NCBI GenBank assembly: GCA_951799405.1
Contig: OX637350.1
Coordinates: forward strand, 9,223,852 to 9,287,851
Length of the DNA: 64,000 nucleotides
DNA from: Agapetus fuscipes
Lineage: Eukaryota; Arthropoda; Insecta; Trichoptera; Glossosomatidae
Direction: 5' to 3'
Below, piece after piece: positions 57,496 through 64,000 of this stretch. The translations under genes were made by a program, and so were the position numbers. The first letter of the stretch is position 1; every line of letters begins with the position of its first letter. The notes below the pieces were generated by a model, which saw only the letters and a program-made list of their open reading frames with translations, was not told where the DNA came from and did not search any database.

Positions 57496-58304
57496 CAGGC
57501 ATCTTTTAATACCCTCTCGCTTACCCATCTCAAGTACACTTGTTTTCTTGAAAGCAATATGCGATTAATAATGAAATTTCAATAGCTGAATAAGACTTCT
57601 TTTTTTAGGGCCGAAAATGAAAGCTGCGAAATTCGGTTTTCGATGGCTCTCTACGTGGTTTTATTTTTTTAAATTTAATATATTATGTTATTCTACTTCT
57701 AAATTTAATATAAATTTCGGATGTTTGAACCATCGAACTAATAAATTTAAAAGGTTTCAACAGGTGCAAGAGCTTAAAGAATATCTATATATATAACTAT
57801 CTAATACGTGTTTAAACTATTGCCTATTTTTGCAAAGTGATTGTATGGAAACTGCAGATAAAGTTTTGATGTTTTGAAATTCTTGAAGTATGAAGGCTTA
57901 AACAATTAGTAATCGGAGAAAATATCAGCATTTATTCGTTAATTGCATAATGTGATATTGGAGTCGGAAAACAATCTGTACTTAATTTTTCTCTTCAGGC
58001 AAACGTCACAAACTGATGTTTTACCGATAACAAAGTATTAATTTGCTTTCTCCCTAGCAACTCGACCGCGTGATTTTTTTTGTTTTTTTTTTGTTTATGC
58101 TATTTGTGTCGACACTTTTGTGTCACAATATTTATCCTTTAAAACCTTCCCAAGAAATAAACATACATTAAGTAATGTAGTCTGGCATGAAGGATCACCT
58201 TTCACTAGCACTGTTAACCATATACAAACTACCATGTAAGGGTTCAATACCACCTCCGGGGATTTCTGCAGAAAAAGCAAATTAGAACATAATGCAAAGG
58301 TAAC
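57496..58304. other. No recognisable feature
   Basis: AT-rich; nothing identified. Confidence 0.4.
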
Positions 58305-58480
58305 ATTTAATCCGGGTCTCCTGGCGCCTGCCCGGGTTGCCTAATTAGCCGGAATTTACGGATCCGGCATCCAGTTGGAGATATCAACCGGACAATTAGC
58401 TCTCACGCAACTTAATACTTAGATATTTCAAGCACGTATTGTTTTATGAACGGTCTACGGATTGAATTTGCCGGGAAATG
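58305..58480. other. Balanced-composition block, candidate conserved non-coding element
   Basis: GC-richer with 'ttgcctaattagccggaatt' and 'ccggacaattagctctcacg' (CAATTAG and CTAATTAG homeodomain-like words). No frame. The function is inferred from composition only. Confidence 0.3.
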
Positions 58481-58724
58481 CCCAAGTTTTCACGTTATAG
58501 CGTGTTAGAAACACCTTCGAAATAGATCGAAGCAATTGTATGGGGTAAATACAGGAAAACTGACAAGTGACTGATGCTGACGAAAATTAATTAATTTAAA
58601 ATGTACAATTTTGGATTTAATAATATGAAGCTTAATGCGTGTTGAAAAAACAAAAAAAAAAATCTCGCCAAGTCTACCAATAAAAAAGAAATGCGTTTTT
58701 TCACGAAAGGAAGTAAAAAAAGAA

Positions 58725-58867
58725 ATAATACTAAAAGTGATGATGATGATAATGATGTTGATGTAGACTCCATCTTTCCATCGGATGGAGTCTACATCAA
58801 CATCATTATCATCATCATCATCTGAAGCCGGCCATGAAAGCCTAAAAACACTTATAATACTAAAAGT
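58725..58867. mobile_element. Perfect 36-bp hairpin inside 14-bp direct repeats
   Basis: ATAATACTAAAAGT occurs exactly at 58725-58738 and 58854-58867. Between them, 58739-58774 and 58784-58819 are perfect reverse complements with a 9-base loop, followed by 34 further bases. The arms include a (GAT)n run and 'gttgatgtagactccatc'. The direct repeats suggest an insertion of about 115 bp; the hairpin could have arisen by template switching. Confidence 0.75.
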
Positions 58868-59455
58868 ATTTGACAAACCATTACTGGAGATTGGACTTAA
58901 TCTTTAAATTTAATTTGGTATCATAATCAACTTCTTTGGAAAAACTTTTGAGAGATAAGATAGAAGAGAACTCTACATACTATGTATGAACATATCTTAA
59001 TGAAAGAAGAAATAAAATTTGCAAAAAATATTCTTTCCAAGTTGAAACAACAACAAAAATGCAATTAAACAACAATTATGAATGTGTGTACAAACGCATT
59101 AAAAAATAGGCTTCTAATTGACGAACCAATTGTAACAAAAATAATTCCGGAATTTATGCAGGATCCGAGTTCGTGATTTTTCATATAATAATTATATTTA
59201 ATCAACTGGAATATTATTTTTGTACACTCATTAGAAATAATATATTTTCATTAAGCAAATAATATTTTCTGCCATAAAAAAGGCTAATATTGAATTAAAA
59301 AATTTTGTAACTACTATTTTTTTTCATTCGTATTTTTTTTAATAAATTTCATACGGCTAAATTAAGAAATAAAAACTCATTAACTTTGCCATTTCATTCA
59401 TCCGAATATCCACACATGGGCGTTACTCTTGACCCAAAGGGTCCACTAAATTCAG
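58868..59455. other. No recognisable feature
   Basis: AT-rich; nothing identified. Confidence 0.4.
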
Positions 59456-59599
59456 TAACCCAAGTACAGACCTAAACTCCTAAACTCAATCGTAGTGTTT
59501 TATTAAAAATGTATGGAAACTAAAGAGGCGCTGTTTTAGTTTGCATACATTTTAAGGTATATTCTACGAGGTTGAATGTAAAGTTTTTAACTTGGGGTA
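59456..59599. mobile_element. Palindromic MITE-like element, clearest copy
   Basis: TAACCCAAGTACAG...TTTTTAACTTGGGGTA. Around the centre 'gaggcgctg' the arms 'aaatgtatggaaactaaa' and 'ttttagtttgcatacatttt' pair, and the pairing continues with gaps to the termini. Confidence 0.8.
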
Positions 59600-60181
59600 C
59601 GGTATTATTCGGACGTCCAAAAAACCTAGCGAGGCTCGGAAACTGCCAGAAAACATGGCAGGTAGAGCCACATAGCGATGCCATACAAAATCCTTTATGT
59701 CGACTCTACGTGATTCCTTTTTTTTTCATCCGGCGAAAAAAATCCGAAAAGGGGGAAAAACCGAGTTCAAAGGGAAATCATTCGTCCTTCATCTCTAGCT
59801 GTTATCACATCTATTTGTCCACTCCTTCCCGAAAATAAAACGTACGGTATATGTCAGAACATATTACTGGTGCTTATATTGAGGTTTATCCCTCATCCCT
59901 ATATGAGCGTCATTTCATATTTTTTGTTAAAATGTATGATGAGATTTTTTATTAAAATTTTTTGAAGCTATCCAATGTGATTTGATATTATGGTGATGAG
60001 AGGATAATAATATTAGCATATATAGACGTGCTGAAGTTTTTTGTATGTTATCAACATGAATGAAGATTTATTTAAAGAAAGATAAATAATGATATAAGCA
60101 ATTTTCATATACTCTTATCATTCGAAATATTCTTACTTTAAAAAGTTTTTTTTGCTGTGTGAGTTACAGTTGTTAAATCTT

Positions 60182-60344
60182 TGCCCCAAGCATAAATCAT
60201 TGTATGAACTCACCTAGATTACGTAAATCTAAAAAATATTGGAAAATTAAATCACTCTCAAGGAGTGCTGTTTTATCCTCCATTCATTTTTGCGTTACGC
60301 GATTGCGGTGAAATTTACGCAGCGCTTAAAACTCGATACTTATT
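60182..60344. mobile_element. Palindromic MITE-like element, degenerate
   Basis: Left 'tgccccaagcataaatcatt', centre 'aaggagtgctgttttatcct', right 'ttttgcgttacgcgattgcg' and 'aaaactcgatacttatta'. Confidence 0.55.
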
Positions 60345-61559
60345 AGTTTTATACATTAGAATTATATATAGGTTCATAGAAATTCTGACTTTTTTGAAAT
60401 CTGAAAGTGTTTTAATAATATTCCACATTGTAACCCTTTCCAACTTTTTTTTTTTTAATTATTAAATATTTTAAGCATCCACAAAACTACCTATATCAAC
60501 AAAAATAATTAAGTATTATAGATTGCTATGAGTGGATATGGTGCTTGTAAGAGAAAGCATTTTATAATAATTCTCCAACTTTTATCATCAGTCAACAAAA
60601 AACGCAATAACGCAAGAAACCCCAAGCTACGCTGAATAGTTTGCACTTTTGTGCAAAAATTATTGCGGCAAATGGTGGATGGGTTGGTGAAAGCATTTCT
60701 ACTATCATAAATCCTCCCCCCGCTCTTTCTTCTCACTTCCCACTTCCTCCCCGCCCCTCTCAGGCAGCTTCCTTCCTCTCGTGTACAAGTTTCCTTCAGC
60801 CAACACTTTGCAGGAGTTGACGTCTTTTATTACAGCACACAAGCTCCCGAAAATAAGCGGTATTTCTTTTTGCTTTTTTTTTATTTTGATGTGTTTATTC
60901 GTACACGCAATCCCGAGAGAGCAACTTGAATTTAAAGAGAAAGGGGAAAAAAATGTCTGCTTTAGTTTTAACTTTTTCCGCTCACTGGAAAGAATAGTTT
61001 ATTCTGAGGAAGCATCTCGTATATACAAGTCGCGTGTAGTTTTCTGTTGTAAAAAATATCTAGTGTTGTTGGGATTCTCTCGTAAGACAAAATTCTCCAT
61101 CATTATGAAAAAAGTACATATTTTTAATCTTTGAATCTTGAAATATGGGAATGAGTAGCAACATATATCCACGGTAAATGCAGGGCCAACTTTGATAAGA
61201 AACCCCTAAAATAGTTTTGCGGTTCATCTCACTGGACTCAAATAGCGATAAAAATATTTTATTTTTAGCCTCATTTTAACAAAATTAATATATCTTGTAT
61301 GTGAGTACTTGTAGAATACTGTCACAAATGTATGAGTTTATGCCTGCGTGTTGTTGTGATTGTGTGCCTAGGCGTGTTTACTTGCTGTGTATGTGTGTGT
61401 GTGTGTAGACGGGAGTGTGTGACACTTTGAACTGTTGATACTTCTCGCACTGTCTGGACGCATCCATTCTAGAGGCGTCTCGAACACACGAGAACAGGCC
61501 TTAGTCACATATAAATATAGGCTGCGGTTCGGCGGTGCTTCTATAATCTATAAGCTTTT
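60345..61559. other. Pyrimidine-rich tract and TG repeat; no gene called
   Basis: 60713-60780 is a long C/T tract ending 'ctctcaggcagc', which resembles a splice acceptor. The open frame that follows starts at GTG and shows no recognisable domain, so I do not call an exon. 61388-61408 is a (TG)n repeat. Confidence 0.3.
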
Positions 61560-61850
61560 GTTGTAAGTTGCAAGGATATATTCCTTCAAAGCTCTCAGAT
61601 GTATGCCCACAAACAAACACGTGTAGTTCGCGCTTACAAATGCTGATTGTGTACTTACAAATAAAATCCAAACCTCAAATGAACATAAGCCCTGCAACTC
61701 TTGCCGACATTCCCTGAAACAGGGGTGACATTGGCAAAGTGAACCATTTTTTACAGTATGGGTGGTCAGCCTCATACCAACCTATAAGTCAAGGAATACG
61801 ATCCATTCAATCATCCAATGCTTCAATGATCCATTAACGCCCAAGCCGTG
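61560..61850 (-). mobile_element. LINE-A 3' segment with trace of upstream LINE
   Basis: Minus-strand copy (61797-61560) of the 'acaatcagcatttgtaagcg' subfamily. Upstream, 'cacggcttgggcgttaatgg' (61850-61830) vaguely matches the region just after the RT stop in the 40.7-kb copy. Confidence 0.82.
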
Positions 61851-62214
61851 AAACCGACAAGACAGAAGTTACAAAGTCGACCATTTTATGTAATCAACTT
61901 GTTAAAAAATAAATACTGTGAAATAAATTCAACTACAATTTTATTTAAAGTGTAACCGAAATAACTCATAACAATTCAAAAACTCGAACAGTGCCCCCTT
62001 CTTTTTTTAAAGAACCTATGGACAATCTAAAATCAAAATGTAAGTTACCGTTTTTTTTATTAAAACAAAGGATAAACACAAAAAACGTTTCAATTATTTC
62101 ATTCAAAAATTTTAGTTATCATTTTTAAAGTCTACCCAAAATTTAAAATTAAACACATCAAAAATTTTAATATTTAAAATCTCGAAGCAGTGAAAGTTTA
62201 GTATGAGCTGTATG
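61851..62214. other. No recognisable feature
   Basis: AT-rich; nothing identified. Confidence 0.4.
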
Positions 62215-62420
62215 AGGCAGAGAAGTATTTCAGTTACTTAGTCAAATGTATGCGTCGCGCCCATAAAGCTCAGCACTACCTAGCGGGTATTATTACGGCG
62301 ACGCACGAGCTTTCTGAGTTACGCCCATGACGGAAGCCCCGTACAAGTTTCTTAAGACCAGGGTTCGGGACCCGGATCGCTCCTGAAGACCCCGAGCTTT
62401 CGGACTCCACATATAATTAC
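62215..62420. other. GC-rich block, possible unknown SINE or decayed element
   Basis: Contains a TGCGTCGC/GCGACGCA inverted pair (62250-62304 region), and a B-box-like 'gggttcgggaccc' at 62361-62373. No convincing A box at the right distance, and no second copy in the window. Confidence 0.3.
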
Positions 62421-62785
62421 CTACATATGAATACAATATTGTTATGTTTTCAGCTGAATTCTCTTTTAAATTAAAATGCCATAATTTATTCTTACAGAAT
62501 TTATTTTTCACAACTTGACAATCACTGTTTATAGGTGTTACTCAGCGAATTGCTCTATGCGACTCTACTGTCAAACTGTAAAAAAAAAATTCAGAAATGC
62601 AAAGTGCAAACAAACACATGAATTTGGTGACTGAAAAGATATAATATATTCGATAAGAGGATTATTTGACAAGTAAGCTATTTTATGGATTTTTTATTAA
62701 AAATAGCGGCAGCGATTCTTACTTTTCAATATTAATTCATTGAAAGGATTTCTTTGAATATTATAGGTAATGGTGTACTATGACA

Positions 62786-63014
62786 TATAATCTAAGTTGC
62801 AAAGATACGTTTACATTTAAAATAGTATTAAACGCATGCCCACAGGAAGAGATGTCTAAGTTCGCGCTTACAAATGCTGCATGTGCACTTAAAAATTAAA
62901 ATACAAACGTCCAATGAATGTAAAAGTACCGACCTTCCCTGAAACATGTGTGACATTAGCAAATTGAACCATTTTTTACAGTATTGGTGGCCAAGGTCAT
63001 ACCACACTATAAGT
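62786..63014 (-). mobile_element. LINE-A 3' segment, old copy
   Basis: Minus-strand copy with all main blocks but many changes ('ggttcaatttgctaatgtca', 'cttagacatctcttcctgtg'). Confidence 0.75.
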
Positions 63015-63671
63015 GAGAAAAAAAAATGTCTACAAAGGACTAATTCATAAGTAAAGGTTCAATTTTAGATGAATGTATGTAATTAATGCATGCAAGTACA
63101 TGGGGCGTATACCCACTAAGAACCGGTTATTTATACGTAAATATGTGGCTTTCACCTAAAAAAAACTACACACACGATTGAAATAAGTGCGTTCTTTTTG
63201 CTCAGCATAAAGTCGCTATGCTAACGTTGAAAATACGGGGTCTTAGTACCAGTTTATTATTACTGAGGGGTGTTCAGTTCACACATTTACACGCATAGCT
63301 TGGCATGCTAAGGCGCATCCTAATTCACCGCTGATACCCGCTAAAAGTATCCGATGTTTCATTTGCATACTTGTGTAGCGATATTACTCCCAGCATTGGT
63401 TTAAAAGCAAAGTTTCCGCAAGAGCTTTGGGTGAAAACAAATCTTTGCTTTACCTGCCAACTTGCGGGTAATTTATGAAAATTATTCGCCAACCGTATTC
63501 ATTGTACCTGTATTAATATTGTTTCACTTCTGAAATGTAAAATTCTGCTATCTTTGGAACTTAACTTATATTTTTGAACTTTTTGTTATCTTTTGAATAT
63601 TTTACGAGCGTTGGGAAATTCAGCTGCCTGATTAAATATCTGTAAAATTAAACAGAATGACGTAACATCAA
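63015..63671. other. No recognisable feature
   Basis: 63180-63470 is slightly more balanced in composition. Nothing identified. Confidence 0.35.
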
Positions 63672-64000
63672 TGTCAACGACGTGACCATGTTGAAAGCAC
63701 CGGTTCCCATAGATCACCGAAGTTAAGCAACATTGGGCGCGGACAGTACTTGGATGGGTAACCGCTCAGGTACACCGCGTGTCGTTGGCATATTGGACCA
63801 GTCCGTAGTCCGTTGTGGCAACACTTCGGACTCGTAAATGGAAGGTTGTGGATTCGGATCCCGGCGGAGCACAAAAATATACCATTTATATTTCGAATGT
63901 GCTCTTCGCTGAGTTGAAAAATTCATAAACCTTTACCAAAGACCGATTACTGAAAGGTCCATCCAACCTTACAACAACTGGGTCTTGCTTGAGGATTGGC
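63672..64000 (+). mobile_element. Composite 5S rRNA + tRNA-like SINE, cut by the window end
   Basis: 63672-63789 aligns along its whole length with animal 5S rRNA: start 'gtcaacgacgtgaccatg', internal control region with 'agttaagcaacattgggc' (63720-63738) and 'gatgggtaaccgc' (63753-63765), end 'ccgcgtgtcgttggc'. A tRNA-like unit follows: A box region 'tagtccgttgtgg' (63806-63818) and B box region 'ggattcggatccc' (63850-63862). Then comes the body as at 9146-9514. The expected 3' core lies beyond the window. The several changes from 5S consensus and the attached body show that this is a SINE and not a 5S gene. Confidence 0.85.

Noticed and set aside
58505..58876. A 123-codon minus-strand frame with a run of acidic residues
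   Set aside because: The acidic and isoleucine runs are the two arms of the perfect GAT-repeat hairpin read in one frame.
60781..61134. A 117-codon frame after a pyrimidine tract, possible exon
   Set aside because: It starts at GTG, has low-complexity hydrophobic and basic stretches, and shows no domain. The acceptor-like tract alone is not enough.
63672..63789. A 5S rRNA gene
   Set aside because: Several changes from 5S consensus, continuation into a tRNA-like unit and SINE body, and a second truncated copy at 9.4 kb show that it is a retroposon head.

Overview
The window looks like eukaryotic, probably insect, repeat-rich nuclear DNA. It is AT-rich and has no bacterial-style gene packing. 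Nearly everything recognisable is a transposable element or its debris: non-LTR retrotransposon 3' ends, SINEs with pol III heads (tRNA-like, and one 5S rRNA plus tRNA-like), short palindromic elements, and one complete Ty3/gypsy-type LTR retrotransposon. I cannot name a species. Many open reading frames that can be drawn here begin at TTG or GTG or lie inside repeats; I do not treat them as genes.

Layout. From 1 to 12 kb: a degenerate minisatellite at the left edge, several copies of one LINE 3' end (called LINE-A here), a long foldback, an old tandem repeat at 8.3-8.7 kb and a 5S/tRNA SINE at 9.1-9.5 kb. At 12.48-12.88 kb, on the minus strand, two short segments look like the last two coding exons of an ordinary host gene, with an in-frame splice junction and a poly(A) signal just after the stop. 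This is the only host-gene candidate I can support. From 13 to 42 kb: more LINE-A copies on both strands, three other LINE types seen only as RT C-terminal ends, a nested tRNA SINE with target-site duplication at 33.8 kb, and blocks of more balanced base composition that could be conserved non-coding elements. From 42.37 to 47.41 kb: an apparently intact 5,035-bp LTR retrotransposon with identical 233-bp LTRs, 5-bp target duplication, primer binding site, purine tract and one uninterrupted Gag-Pol reading frame. From 47 to 64 kb: AT-rich DNA with another SINE, a CR1-like LINE end, four palindromic elements, a perfect 36-bp hairpin flanked by 14-bp direct repeats, and at the right edge the best copy of the 5S+tRNA SINE, cut off by the window end.

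How the parts relate. LINE-A is recognised as a LINE because at least three copies (1.24, 27.7 and 40.7 kb) carry the reverse-transcriptase C-terminus directly upstream of the shared 3' segment; the other copies are 5'-truncated. A tRNA SINE and a second LINE have each inserted into LINE-A copies, giving a relative order of events. The LTR retrotransposon is the youngest visible insertion. The most unusual item is the composite SINE with a full-length 5S rRNA-like head, a tRNA-like second head and a conserved 3' core, also found as older fragments elsewhere in the window.
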